Assembly: GCA_020629335.1 (NCBI GenBank)
Contig: JAHDDN010000011.1
Coordinates: 1 to 32,424 of the forward strand
DNA length: 32,424 nt
Reading direction: 5' to 3'
Origin: Chitinophagales bacterium
GTDB taxonomy: Bacteria; Bacteroidota; Bacteroidia; Chitinophagales; UBA2359
This document shows positions 9,558 to 18,036 of this stretch, piece by piece (the first letter of the stretch is position 1; each line of letters begins with the position of its first letter). The translations under genes were made by a program, and so were the position numbers. The notes beneath the pieces were generated by a model, which saw only the letters and a list, made by a program, of their open reading frames with translations, was not told the DNA's origin and ran no database searches.

Positions 9558-9600
9558 TGTCCTCCCTCGGGGGAGGTGTCCGAAGGGCGGAGGGGGAATA
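9558..9600. repeat. Short GC-rich double palindrome beside copy 2
   Basis: Directly after copy 2 is a GC-rich stretch unlike its surroundings. CCTCCC-TCG-GGGAGG forms one hairpin, GTCC-GAA-GGGC a second, and GGAGGGGG follows. It resembles the short CTCCCC-type intergenic palindromes common in bacterial genomes. Only one copy is in the window, so its repeat status is inferred. Confidence 0.45.
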
Positions 9601-9680
9601 ACGTTTAAACTGAATAAAGTTGGAACGTTGGAACCGATGATTTTTAAAAAAGGCTCATTCGGGAGAAAAAAATTTAAAAC

Positions 9681-9720
9681 AAAAAAAGGCCCTGATGAAT
9701 TTTCATCAGGGCCTTTTTTT
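9681..9720. terminator. Bidirectional terminator between convergent genes
   Basis: A perfect 18-bp inverted repeat, 9681-9698 with 9703-9720, has core GGCCCTGATGA and TCATCAGGGCC over a 4-base loop, flanked by A7 and T runs. It separates the convergent giant secreted protein and copper monooxygenase genes. Confidence 0.93.
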
Positions 9721-9760
9721 TTAAACTGTAGTTTTCTACGATCTTGTATTCAACCACTTA

Positions 9761-11551
9761 TTACTTAGTCTCCATAATAGTTTTCGTATACGTAACTCCG
9801 TCAATAGATAACTGTACAATATACATACCTTCAGGGAAACCATTTTGAACCGCACCAAAGCTGTATTGGTATTGGCCATTAGCTTGAGGACCGTCTACCA
9901 AAGTGGCTACTTTTTTACCTAATATATTATATACATCCAAGCTTACATTTGCTTGCTCTGGAAGGATATATTGGATTTGAGTGGCACCAGCATAAGGATT
10001 AGGATAAACAGCCCATATGGCTTGAGGATTAGTTCTTTCTACATCTACTGGTTCTGTAGTAGGTAATTCGCTAATATCGCCAACGAGGTATTGTACGAAT
10101 ACGCCCATCATTTCATCATTAGTAGATAATCCGAAACCTACATTAGAATTACTTGTATTCAAGTAAGAAGCTTCATGTATCAAGCCATCAGAATGTTTGA
10201 ATGCTAAGAAAGAGTTATTAAAGTAACGATAGAAAGGTTCAGCATAATCGTAACCCACTCCTTGAATTTCTGTTTCTACTCCATTAGCATCATAAAGATA
10301 AGAGCTGGTTCCTTCAAAGATTTGTTCGCCTTTAGAACCATCATTATTTCTTAAAAATATGTCATAATCTGTACCGTATTTATGAGTATGTGGCCCAATT
10401 GCCCATAAATGGATCGTATCATTGCCACCAGCACCCATAAAGTCATTATTAATGACATCTTCTAAAGTAGTCGGTTCTCCTGGCGGAATCGCTTGGCCAC
10501 CAATAAAGATAGGTGTCGTGAAGTCTTCATTCAAGATGAAGTTAGAACGCATTTCTTTAACGGCTGTTCCTACAGGCTGTGTGTATACATTGATGTATAT
10601 GTCAGCTGGTAAGATGTAATTAGCATGATAATTATCAATATGATAATTAAATTGTAATATGGCATCTTCTGGCCAGAAATAAGCTGTTCCTTCAGGTAGA
10701 TCAAATATCCTTGAACTTTCCCATCCACCGACCATTGGATAATTACCTACTGGCTGGAAAGCTTGGAAGGTTGGTAATCCTTGATTGGTTACTACTTGGA
10801 AGCCTTCAGGATCACCATCCGCTTCACTTTGATTAGGATAAGAGAATAGTAGGAAGTGATGAGACTCTTCATTCATAAATACTTCTATAGCATGAATCTC
10901 TGTATCAGCCTCTAATTCTAAATCGTATTTGTATAAATACTCATCTTCTTCTTCCGGCTCTAAGAATAATGTACCCATTCTAAGTTGGAAGCCTTCGTCT
11001 GGAGCTGGAGCGGCTGGTTTTTCCATTTTTGGTAAATAATCTACATTAGGTGTTCCTGCTGCAGCAATATCATAGTAATCTTCTATAGTAGATAAAGAAG
11101 AACCACTACCAGCACCATCATCTTCATTCGCACCATAAGTAATCCACTGGCGGATGAATTCTGTTTCGGCAGTTGTTAGCGGGCCATTAGGGGCGCCATA
11201 AGGAGGCATTGTTTCACCAGCTTGGCTATCTAACATGCTTTCTTCATACAAGCCACTATTAATTTTGTGGAATAAGTAGCTTCTATCAGGGTAGCCTCTA
11301 TCGATCATTTTTAAGCCTTGTTGATTAGCGAAAGGATTGGAGACATCCCCTTCAACCAAAAGATCGTAAAGATCACCTTCGTCTAAGTCTAACACAAGGC
11401 TACCTGCTGCATTAGAGGAGTTGTGACAAGGCATACACTTGTTTTGAATGATAGAGTGTACTTGTTGATAATGCGATTGAGCTTCTACACTGGTGTAGGA
11501 AAACAGTATCAACATACTCATCATTGAAAATAGTAAAGTTCTTTTACTCAT
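9761..11551 (-). CDS. Secreted cytochrome c / copper type II monooxygenase-like fusion with T9SS tail
   Basis: The 596-residue protein has four parts. Residues 1-25 are a signal peptide ending VEAQ. Residues 28-140 resemble a one-heme cytochrome c: the heme motif CMPCH is at 39-43 and MPPYGAPNGP at 115-124 offers the distal Met. Residues about 190-490 match the PHM/dopamine beta-hydroxylase fold: HH at 231-232, a further His at 304 or 309, HTH at 388-390 in GPHTHKYG, and NDEMMG at 478-483 with the Met expected to bind the second copper. The last 85 residues (from VYPNPYAGATQIQY) are a type A T9SS sorting domain. In this family two copper sites hydroxylate a substrate using O2 and an electron donor; the cytochrome may supply electrons, which is inference. 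The substrate is unknown. Repeat copies 2 and 3 flank the gene. Confidence 0.85.
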   Translation of the reverse strand: MSKRTLLFSMMSMLILFSYTSVEAQSHYQQVHSIIQNKCMPCHNSSNAAGSLVLDLDEGDLYDLLVEGDVSNPFANQQGLKMIDRGYPDRSYLFHKINSGLYEESMLDSQAGETMPPYGAPNGPLTTAETEFIRQWITYGANEDDGAGSGSSLSTIEDYYDIAAAGTPNVDYLPKMEKPAAPAPDEGFQLRMGTLFLEPEEEDEYLYKYDLELEADTEIHAIEVFMNEESHHFLLFSYPNQSEADGDPEGFQVVTNQGLPTFQAFQPVGNYPMVGGWESSRIFDLPEGTAYFWPEDAILQFNYHIDNYHANYILPADIYINVYTQPVGTAVKEMRSNFILNEDFTTPIFIGGQAIPPGEPTTLEDVINNDFMGAGGNDTIHLWAIGPHTHKYGTDYDIFLRNNDGSKGEQIFEGTSSYLYDANGVETEIQGVGYDYAEPFYRYFNNSFLAFKHSDGLIHEASYLNTSNSNVGFGLSTNDEMMGVFVQYLVGDISELPTTEPVDVERTNPQAIWAVYPNPYAGATQIQYILPEQANVSLDVYNILGKKVATLVDGPQANGQYQYSFGAVQNGFPEGMYIVQLSIDGVTYTKTIMETK

Positions 11552-11592
11552 TGATTTATTGTTTGTTTGAGATTTAAAATTTCTATTTTACT

Positions 11593-11806
11593 GGCTTAGG
11601 GATGGCAGCGGTATGTGGCGTTATGAGGAGGCTTACGTAGCTTAGCTGGACGTAGGCTGGCCTGAAAGGCAGACAAGTACAGCTTAGCGAAGTAGCCTCG
11701 GAATAGCCGCATAATAGCGAACAGCCCGACCCTTCCTTTTTTCATTTAGACGAGTTTACCTAAGTTAAACCCCTATGGTTGAATGAAAAAAGGAAGGGGA
11801 AGCCCC
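11593..11806 (+). repeat. Structured interspersed element, copy 3
   Basis: The copy begins GGCTTAGGGATGG and ends GAAGCCCC. Its variable arm P2 is a perfect 17-bp inverted repeat, CCCTTCCTTTTTTCATT (11730-11746) with its complement at 11782-11798, around a 35-base loop. Helix P6 reads, on the minus strand, AGCTGTAC opposite GTCCAGCT, seven of eight positions paired. It lies between the 5' end of the monooxygenase gene and the 3' end of the TlpA-like gene. The stretch from 11552 to 11902 holds no other feature that I can see. Confidence 0.9.
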
Positions 11807-11902
11807 TTAAAAAAATGTTATAACTAGCTATTAATATAAGGTATTTGTTAGCGAATGACAATAGACAAATGTTAAATAAGGCTGTGATGTTGTAGAGACT
11901 GC

Positions 11903-11930
11903 AAAAAAAAACGGAAGCTAATGCCTCCGT
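11903..11930 (-). terminator. Intrinsic terminator after the TlpA-like gene
   Basis: Read on the minus strand, ACGGAGGC-ATTA-GCTTCCGT forms an 8-bp stem with one G-U pair and is followed directly by a run of T residues. The wobble pair exists only on the minus strand, which fits its position seven bases past the TlpA-like stop. Confidence 0.85.
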
Positions 11931-11936
11931 ATGCTT

Positions 11937-12419
11937 TTATTTGATAAAATCTCTTAGTTCTTGTATGCTTTCTGGGGTTGACCAGTCTTTAAATCCTGTA
12001 TGTTGGTGTACGACTTTCCCTTTTTTGTTAATAATATAGGTTTGTGGAATCGTAAATACGCCTAAAAGTTTGATGTTTTTGAGCACTTGTAGGTAGGTAA
12101 ATTCATAATTATGTCTTTTTTGAAAATTTTGTATTCGCTCCATTGGTTCTTCTGATACGACTACAAATTCGAGTCCTTCTTTTTCGAGTATTTGGCGGGC
12201 TTTTTCCATGGACGGCATTTCTTTGACGCATGGCGCGCACCAGCTTGCCCAAAAGTTCAGAAATACAGCTTTATTATCGTAGGTATTTTTGTCAACAGCT
12301 TTTCCTTGCATCGTAAGTAGGTCAAGCTTATTGATTTTCATTGTTTTCTTATTGCAAGCTCCTAAAAGTACGAGTGTGAGGAGGCTTAGGATTAGCAGGT
12401 ATAAAATATTTTTTATCAT
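11937..12419 (-). CDS. TlpA-like thioredoxin-fold lipoprotein
   Basis: The 160-residue protein begins with a lipoprotein signal, MIKNILYLLILSLLTLVLLG then AC, with Cys22 as the likely lipidated residue. A thioredoxin fold follows: NFWASWCAPC places the redox pair at C61 and C64, and TIPQTYII gives the cis-proline loop. TlpA/ResA-like proteins reduce disulfides in the cell envelope, for example during cytochrome c maturation. A link to the nearby secreted cytochrome fusion is possible but only suggested by position. The gene lies 67 bases downstream of the O-antigen ligase-like gene on the same strand and ends at a terminator. Confidence 0.87.
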   Translation of the reverse strand: MIKNILYLLILSLLTLVLLGACNKKTMKINKLDLLTMQGKAVDKNTYDNKAVFLNFWASWCAPCVKEMPSMEKARQILEKEGLEFVVVSEEPMERIQNFQKRHNYEFTYLQVLKNIKLLGVFTIPQTYIINKKGKVVHQHTGFKDWSTPESIQELRDFIK

Positions 12420-12486
12420 CTTGATTGGTTTGATGCAAGTCTAATGTGCTTAGGACTTAGATATTGTTCTTTATCTGACAGTTTAG

Positions 12487-13950
12487 TTAGGTTTCGTTCA
12501 ATTTCTGCGCCATTTTCATTGTTTTGGTATTCCTTATATCCTGAATGACCAGCAGTGTTACATTAATAAAGAACAAAGAACCGATCTTATCGGTTTCAAT
12601 TAAATCGCTCATCATCAAATTAATCATGATGATATATAGGGAGAGTAATACAGCCATCATATAATCTCTTTCAAATCCTTCTGGAGTTTGGAAGTAGATG
12701 CGTTCTCCTATGATAAAGATAGCAATACAGAAGCCCCCAAATATAAATAGGCCAATGATCCCTTGTTCGGCCAGCACCATTAGAAAGTAATTATGGGTAG
12801 TAGATTTTTCAGGATTATCGCTCACATAAGTCTCAAAATCCGAAACGGTATATTGTTTATAGTGGAAGTAAAAGTTGGAAGGTCCAAAGCCTGTAAGCCA
12901 GCGATCTCCTGACATTCTAACAGCGGCTACCCAACGGTGTACTCTTTCCATGAAAGAGACGTCTTCTCCTTGAAGAGTGGCAGTTAGGTGGTCTTCAAAG
13001 TCGGTGTGATAAATCGTTTTTTCAAAGTTAGGGGCAAATTTTAGGTAGTTATTATCTATGGCTGAGGAAGCCACAAAGAATATCAGAATTGATAAAGCCG
13101 CTCCAACAGCCAATTTAGTCAAGCGGAATTTGAACATATAATAACCAATAGGGATCAGCAGAAGTGCTCCCATGGCTGTACGAGTATAGGAGAAAAATAT
13201 CCCTGCCACAAAGGCAATGATGCCTAAATCAATAATTGCTTTAATCAAACCACCGCTTCTATACCATTTGCGCGCGGCTATTAAGAAAGGAAAGAAAACG
13301 ACCAGCATCACAGCATAATCTACGTGATTTCTAAAGAATGGTCCCATTGTTTTGTTGACATCCTCAAAGCTGAATCCTAAGGCTGCATGACGCAAGAGGG
13401 TTTGTAGGCATACGAATGTTAAGGGGATAAACAGGCACCAAAATAAGATTTTTTGGTCTTCGAATTTTTGAACGATTATCCGAGTCATGAATACGAAGGC
13501 TGCTAAATACCATATTTTCGCTAAGAAAAACTTAATGGAGTAAATGGGTATACTTGCAAATATGGTGGCGATACCTATCCAAATGATATGCAAAAGGAGC
13601 CAAACGATGATTGGATGGTCTAGGAAAGGTCGATCTACTTTCTTATTAATCGTACTAAGCGAGTAAAAGAACCAGACTAACATTAGACCAATCATGAGTG
13701 GCTCGGAGGGAAGGTTCGTACCAAAGCCTCCAGGCAGTGTGATTTCTGCTGATAAGGGCAGCATAGCGATTAATAGATAATATATTTTGCTGAAATCTAA
13801 TACAGCTACATAGGCAATCGCCACACCAAAAGGCACTGCAAAGAGGAGTGGATTATCGAGCCACCAACCGCCGAAGAGTGTTCCCAAGGTGATGAGTGCA
13901 AAACTCAATACCGTGATGGGCGTAAATGATTTGTGTATAGCTGTATTCAA
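12487..13950 (-). CDS. O-antigen ligase/polymerase-like membrane protein (WaaL/Wzy family)
   Basis: The 487-residue protein has about ten hydrophobic segments across its length. The segment RVHRWVAAVRMSGDRWLTGFG followed by STTHNYFLMVLAEQGIIGL is the large periplasmic loop and H-N-x3-x3-E-x-G pattern typical of the Wzy_C family. Members either polymerise repeat units or ligate them to lipid A core; sequence alone does not separate these. The start is a TTG at 13948-13950, overlapping the FkbM gene's TGA by four bases, which suggests translational coupling. The next Met is at residue 63, inside the membrane region, so the TTG is favoured. It is the third gene of a wzz-fkbM-wzy run. Confidence 0.82.
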   Translation of the reverse strand: MNTAIHKSFTPITVLSFALITLGTLFGGWWLDNPLLFAVPFGVAIAYVAVLDFSKIYYLLIAMLPLSAEITLPGGFGTNLPSEPLMIGLMLVWFFYSLSTINKKVDRPFLDHPIIVWLLLHIIWIGIATIFASIPIYSIKFFLAKIWYLAAFVFMTRIIVQKFEDQKILFWCLFIPLTFVCLQTLLRHAALGFSFEDVNKTMGPFFRNHVDYAVMLVVFFPFLIAARKWYRSGGLIKAIIDLGIIAFVAGIFFSYTRTAMGALLLIPIGYYMFKFRLTKLAVGAALSILIFFVASSAIDNNYLKFAPNFEKTIYHTDFEDHLTATLQGEDVSFMERVHRWVAAVRMSGDRWLTGFGPSNFYFHYKQYTVSDFETYVSDNPEKSTTHNYFLMVLAEQGIIGLFIFGGFCIAIFIIGERIYFQTPEGFERDYMMAVLLSLYIIMINLMMSDLIETDKIGSLFFINVTLLVIQDIRNTKTMKMAQKLNET

Positions 13951-14861
13951 TTAGCTTTTTTTAAAATAATATTATCAGAGTCCATCTCTTGGATTAGTAG
14001 GTGTTGATCAGGATCAGCTGTTTTATGAAGGCTTCCATCTGCTTGAATGATGTGAGCTTCGTAGCCATATTTTAGCAGTTGTTTGATGCTTTCTTGATGT
14101 GCTTTATTAGCTCTTTTGCCCCCTAAATACTCCATGGCTAATATAGGAGATGCTGCTTGTAGCAATTCACTTAATCCGTTAATTACTTTGTCTTCTGCCC
14201 CCTCCACATCAATTTTGATAATGTGTGGTAGGAAGTTATGTTCCTGAGTGAAACTATCTAAGCGCTTACTAGGCACCTTGACCTCCTTGGGTTGATTCTT
14301 TTGATACCACTTTTCTTTTTCGAATTGTTCTGGATGTATGGTATTATACTCAGAGAAGAGAATCGGAAATTCAAAGAAAGAAATATGACTATTTTCCTCA
14401 TGAGCGGCCAAATGAAACAGCTCAATATTGTTTTGACTTTTTAGGTTTTTTTGAAGTATTTGATAAATCGCTTCTGAAGCTTCTATACTCATTACCCTTC
14501 CATCTTTGCCACATAGATGAGCTGCTAAAAGGGAATAAAACCCATAGTGTGCGCCTACATCTAAAAAGGAATCACCAGCTTTTAAGTTTTTGATTAAAAA
14601 GCGAGTGAGGCGAATTTCGGAATCGTGAGATTTTGCCCCTAAAAGATAGATATCCATGCCTGCGGGTAGCAGTAGTTGCATGGGAGAACCAAAGAAAGTA
14701 TCTGCGGATACGAGTTTACCTTTCTTATTCAAAGGATAGATCAGCTTTGAAAACAGTTGGCCATTGACATACTTTGCTGGATTATTCAGCAAACGACTCC
14801 ACTTAGACGCTTTGGCTAAAGTTTCTCTTTTTTGCAGTATGTGAAGTAGTGATTCTTGCAT
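13947..14861 (-). CDS. FkbM family SAM-dependent methyltransferase
   Basis: The 304-residue protein carries a SAM-binding motif, AGDSFLDVGAHYGFYSLLAA, then RVMSIEAS, and the FkbM signature HIIKIDVEGAEDKVINGL. These enzymes O-methylate sugars or other small groups, and in polysaccharide clusters they are usually assumed to decorate a glycan; the acceptor here is unknown. No signal peptide is seen, so it should be cytoplasmic. It lies 23 bases downstream of the Wzz-like gene and overlaps the next gene by four bases, consistent with one transcript. Confidence 0.85.
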   Translation of the reverse strand: MQESLLHILQKRETLAKASKWSRLLNNPAKYVNGQLFSKLIYPLNKKGKLVSADTFFGSPMQLLLPAGMDIYLLGAKSHDSEIRLTRFLIKNLKAGDSFLDVGAHYGFYSLLAAHLCGKDGRVMSIEASEAIYQILQKNLKSQNNIELFHLAAHEENSHISFFEFPILFSEYNTIHPEQFEKEKWYQKNQPKEVKVPSKRLDSFTQEHNFLPHIIKIDVEGAEDKVINGLSELLQAASPILAMEYLGGKRANKAHQESIKQLLKYGYEAHIIQADGSLHKTADPDQHLLIQEMDSDNIILKKAN

Positions 14862-14884
14862 TCCAAAAATGGAAAAAGGCCTAA

Positions 14885-15760
14885 TTAAGCTTGTTCTTGG
14901 TTATACTCTCTAAACTTCTCAATCAATACCACTAAAATAGCGCTGATTAATAGCGTTGAGATTAAGAAACTTGCGACAACCATCCAACGAATTGGTTTCG
15001 CCTTTCTTAAGGCAGGATAGGCTTCTTCTAAAACGTAAAGCGTTGATACCTTTTGATTGATCGCTGAGTTATATTGATTAGAGATAAGTTGAACGTCATT
15101 ATACTCATCTACAGCGCTTTCTACGATTTCTCGTAAGAAGCGTGCACTCATGGTATCTTTAGGATTATTGTTGACAAGAGAACGCAGGCTATCATTCAGT
15201 TCATTCATTTTAGCCTTTTTCTCAATAACTTCTTTTTTGAATAGTGTATGGAAATCTCGTTGCTTATCAAAGATAATACGTGCATTTATTTCGTCTATCT
15301 TGTACATGATATCATTAGCCATTTGGGCAGCTAAGTTTTTGTCTTTATCCATGACAGATATTTCGACAGCTCCATACTCGTTTTTGATTGTTTTGAAGTT
15401 GTTTCCTAATTCTAAGCTGACGTAATAAGGGCTTAATGGTTCACTTTGATCAATATCATAGTGTTCATACAATTTATACTTCTCAATCAGATAATTAGAT
15501 AAATCCGAAGAGCTAGCAATGGAGAAAACCCTATTAATATCAGGTTTGCCACCAAATTGGTAAATAGGCTTTTGTCCTCCTTCTACTTGAAACATGGCAT
15601 TTCGCTCAAATAAAATAGGATTGGCTACCATAAAGGAAGCTGTCGATTGGTAGTAAACAGGAAGCATATAAGCCATAGTAACTCCTGCAATAGCTGCGAT
15701 GAAACAAGCGCCTATAATCCACTTTTTCCACTCCCAAAGTATGTTGATCAACTCTATCAT
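14885..15760 (-). CDS. Wzz-like polysaccharide chain-length/co-polymerase protein
   Basis: The 291-residue protein has two membrane segments, residues about 13-33 (WIIGACFIAAIAGVTMAYML) and about 260-282 (WMVVASFLISTLLISAILVV). Between them lies a mostly helical periplasmic region of about 220 residues. This is the layout of Wzz/polysaccharide co-polymerases, and the segment YYQSTASFMV after the first membrane helix is typical. There is no C-terminal tyrosine-kinase domain. It heads the wzz-fkbM-wzy run. Upstream on the minus strand, TAACTTTG (15857-15850) matches the -7 promoter consensus, but no -33 box lies at normal spacing. Confidence 0.82.
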   Translation of the reverse strand: MIELINILWEWKKWIIGACFIAAIAGVTMAYMLPVYYQSTASFMVANPILFERNAMFQVEGGQKPIYQFGGKPDINRVFSIASSSDLSNYLIEKYKLYEHYDIDQSEPLSPYYVSLELGNNFKTIKNEYGAVEISVMDKDKNLAAQMANDIMYKIDEINARIIFDKQRDFHTLFKKEVIEKKAKMNELNDSLRSLVNNNPKDTMSARFLREIVESAVDEYNDVQLISNQYNSAINQKVSTLYVLEEAYPALRKAKPIRWMVVASFLISTLLISAILVVLIEKFREYNQEQA

Positions 15761-15885
15761 TCAAAAATGTTTGTTCAGGGTAAATGCATCTATTATTAAA
15801 GATGAGAAAAGCTAATAATAAGTTGTAAGTAATGATTAAAAAAGGTTGGCAAAGTTACAAAAAAAGGGGCAGAATACGCCACTAA

Positions 15886-15914
15886 CAAAAAATGGGAAGC
15901 CAAGGCTCCCCATT
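15886..15914 (-). terminator. Intrinsic terminator after the basic GRTI-motif protein gene
   Basis: On the minus strand ATGGGGAGCC-TT-GGCTTCCCAT forms a 10-bp stem with one G-U pair, followed by TTTTTTG. It is about 40 bases past the stop of the upstream gene and before the Wzz-like gene, so the two are probably separate transcripts. Confidence 0.75.
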
Positions 15915-15954
15915 ACGTGGTTGATAATCTGTAGTTAAAGGCTTGCATCCTTTT

Positions 15955-16677
15955 TTATTTTTTTCCTCCAATCGTTCTTTTACCTCTTGAAGATCCGCTC
16001 TTTTTGCTTGTTTTTTTTTCTGTTTTAGTAGGCTTAGATTTACTGGTATCATTTTGCTCATATTGAGCAATGAGTCCTTGGTGTTTCTTTTTGAGTTCTT
16101 TTTCGATGGCTTTGTGCTCTGCCTTCATTTGTTCTTGTAAGGCTTTATGCTTTTCCTTAGTCTGGTCTTGAATGATTTGGAAAACCTCTTTCATTTGATC
16201 AATAGATTTGATTTGAGTAAAATCAATTTCTTTCAAACTTGTAGGTAGTGGTTTTGCGGAAGTTGTTTTATCTTTCTTTTTGTCTTTTTTAGGGATGATT
16301 GTTCTGCCACCTCTTCCTTGACTGACGTCCACACTTTCTGTCTTACTACTTTTAGACTTGATGCTTCTTTTGCCTCTGCCGCTATTTGTATCCGTATCAG
16401 TAGGGTTGATTTTCCTTCCTCCTCTGCTGCTTTTGCTGATAGGACTACTGCTGTTTTGTTCAGTGCTTTCAGACTTGATTGTTCTACCTCCTCTACTTTT
16501 ACTGACAGGCGTTTCTTTTCCGCTATTAATACTTCGTCCTGAATTTCGACTCAAACCTTTCTTACTTTTATTAGAGGATTTGTTGTCTTTTTTTAGTTTA
16601 TCCTTGGTATTATCAATTAAATCCTCTGCTTTGTCTCGCAGTGAGTTAAGGAAGCTTCTTTTTTCTTTCTTTGGCAT
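15955..16677 (-). CDS. Basic low-complexity protein with repeated GRTI-like motifs
   Basis: I do not recognise this 240-residue protein. I start it at the ATG at 16675-16677 (MPKKEKRSFLNSL) instead of a TTG nine codons upstream. It is rich in Ser, Lys and Arg and has no signal peptide. A short motif recurs six times: SGRSINS, RGGRTIKS, RGGRKINP, RGKRSIKS, RGGRTIIP and a C-terminal RGKRTIGG. Residues about 150-210 look like a charged helix or coiled coil (KEKHKALQEQMKAEHKAIEK). The motif also occurs in the upstream NlpC/P60 protein (NGRTINS), and the two genes are 66 bases apart on the same strand. A nucleic-acid or anionic-polymer binding role is possible from charge alone; this is a guess. 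Confidence 0.6.
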   Translation of the reverse strand: MPKKEKRSFLNSLRDKAEDLIDNTKDKLKKDNKSSNKSKKGLSRNSGRSINSGKETPVSKSRGGRTIKSESTEQNSSSPISKSSRGGRKINPTDTDTNSGRGKRSIKSKSSKTESVDVSQGRGGRTIIPKKDKKKDKTTSAKPLPTSLKEIDFTQIKSIDQMKEVFQIIQDQTKEKHKALQEQMKAEHKAIEKELKKKHQGLIAQYEQNDTSKSKPTKTEKKTSKKSGSSRGKRTIGGKK

Positions 16678-16743
16678 ACTATCAGGTTTTAATTCAAGAG
16701 GCAAATTGAGAAAAAAAAAGCTGAGTTCCTAATAGAATTCGTT

Positions 16744-17688
16744 TTATTTTCCAACTCTTTGAATATGACGCATTCGTTTGCGCCAGTAAGCTGATTGTTG
16801 AATATTGCTAAAGGTAATTCCTTCTGAAGAGGAGGCGTGTATCATGGTGATTTCATTGCCTCTTACATCTGAGATAATACCTACATGAGAGATTACCTTG
16901 CCTTCGCTGAAGAATACCAAGTCGCCTGTCTTAGCTTTGCGGAGCTTGACTTTTTTGCCATATCGAGCTTGCTCTCTGGCGGTACGTGGCAAACGAATGC
17001 CTGATTTTCCATATACATATTGCGTGAACCCAGAACAATCAAAGCCTTTCCCAGGCTGTTCGCCTCCATAAATGTAGGGAGTACCTAAGTGTTTTTGAGC
17101 TTCTCTAATGACACTGTTTTTGGTTTTTTTATTGTAAGAAGGAGAGTAGTCGGGAATATCTGCTTTTGGAGTTGTTTTTCTCTTGGAAAGTTTTTCCTTC
17201 TTTTTGGCCGTATTTTTACGAGTATATTCTTTGGCGCGTTCTCTTTCTCTTTTTTCACGAGTGGCACGCTCTTTCTCTCTCTTTTCACGAGTAGCACGTT
17301 CTTTTCTCTTTTTTCTATTGAAGACAGAATTGATGGTACGGCCATTTCTTTGGCGATCTTCTTCTTGGAGTCTGGCGCGTTCTCTTTCTATTTGTTTGCG
17401 TTCATCCTCTATGGTGCGGCGTTCTTCATAGACGGCGTTTCTATCGTCTTGTACTTTGCGTTCTTGTTGTTGGCGAGTGGCTTCTTGTTCGGCCTCAATT
17501 CGTTGGCGTTCTCGGATGACTCTTAGTCTTCTGTCTGCCTCGGCTTGTTTTTTTTGTGCTTTGGCTCTTTGCTTCTGGGCTTTTCGCTCGCTTTTAGAGG
17601 AGGATGGATTGTATTGTGCGGCTAGATTAGGTGCACTAAGGATGAATACAAATAAGATAAAGACTGATTGTAGTAACAGTTTTTTCAT
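16744..17688 (-). CDS. Secreted NlpC/P60 cysteine peptidase with long charged coiled-coil region
   Basis: I place the start at the ATG at 17686-17688, which gives a clean signal peptide (MKKLLLQSVFILFVFILSAPNLAAQ); a frame-compatible ATG 22 codons upstream would bury it. The 314-residue protein then has about 150 residues rich in Arg, Lys, Glu and Gln, probably helical, with two near-identical RATREKREKE units and one NGRTINS motif. The C-terminal 110 residues are an NlpC/P60 domain: FDCSGFTQYVYG (catalytic Cys at about 218), ISHVGI (His at about 268) and MIHASS (His at about 284). Family members cut peptidoglycan stem peptides. It lies inside the polysaccharide region and upstream of the basic GRTI-motif gene. 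Confidence 0.87.
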   Translation of the reverse strand: MKKLLLQSVFILFVFILSAPNLAAQYNPSSSKSERKAQKQRAKAQKKQAEADRRLRVIRERQRIEAEQEATRQQQERKVQDDRNAVYEERRTIEDERKQIERERARLQEEDRQRNGRTINSVFNRKKRKERATREKREKERATREKRERERAKEYTRKNTAKKKEKLSKRKTTPKADIPDYSPSYNKKTKNSVIREAQKHLGTPYIYGGEQPGKGFDCSGFTQYVYGKSGIRLPRTAREQARYGKKVKLRKAKTGDLVFFSEGKVISHVGIISDVRGNEITMIHASSSEGITFSNIQQSAYWRKRMRHIQRVGK

Positions 17689-17803
17689 CGTAGTAAGTTT
17701 TCTGATGTTGTTTGTATTCAATTGGGATTTCTTTTGGACTTCAAAATACGACATTTGTTTAATATTTATAGATATTTACGCCATTTTTTAAACGAGTTTT
17801 GTC

Positions 17804-18035
17804 GGCTTAGGGATAGAAACGGTATGTGGCGTTCATGACGTGACTTACGCAGCTTAGGTGGACGTAGGCTGGCCCGCAGGGCAGACAAGTACGCCTTAGC
17901 GAAGTAGGAATGGCATAGCCACATAATAGTGGATAGCCCGACCATGCGCCTTCGGCGAATGATAAATGAATAATGATGAACGATGAATTTTTTTTTCGTG
18001 ATGCGCAATTGCATTACGAACGCATGGGAAGCCCC
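17804..18035 (+). repeat. Structured interspersed element, copy 4
   Basis: The copy begins GGCTTAGGGATAG and ends GGGAAGCCCC, one base from the stop codon of the Wzx-like gene (18037-18039, minus strand). Helix P4 is a perfect 8-bp TATGTGGC/GCCACATA pair. The short hairpin next to it has changed from CCGC/GCGG to CCAC/GTGG (minus-strand reading), keeping pairing. The variable arm P2 is CCATGCG (17942-17948) with CGCATGG (18021-18027). It encloses a nested hairpin (TTCGTGATGC with GCATTACGAA, one mismatch) and a short ATGATAAATGAATAATGATG tract that also appears, reversed, in copies 2 and 5. Confidence 0.9.
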
Positions 18036-18036
18036 T

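Noticed and set aside
9532..9768. Plus-strand frame of 78 codons after repeat copy 2
   Set aside because: It runs through the repeat end, a GC-rich palindrome and a transcription terminator and ends inside the convergent gene. It has no domain or signal peptide.
15882..16070. Minus-strand 62-codon frame overlapping the end of the basic GRTI-motif gene
   Set aside because: It overlaps a better-supported gene in another frame, crosses its terminator hairpin and has no recognisable features.
16358..16732. Plus-strand Leu-rich frames opposite the basic GRTI-motif and NlpC/P60 genes
   Set aside because: They are antisense shadows of Ser/Lys/Arg-rich coding sequence. Apparent hydrophobicity is a by-product of the complementary codons.
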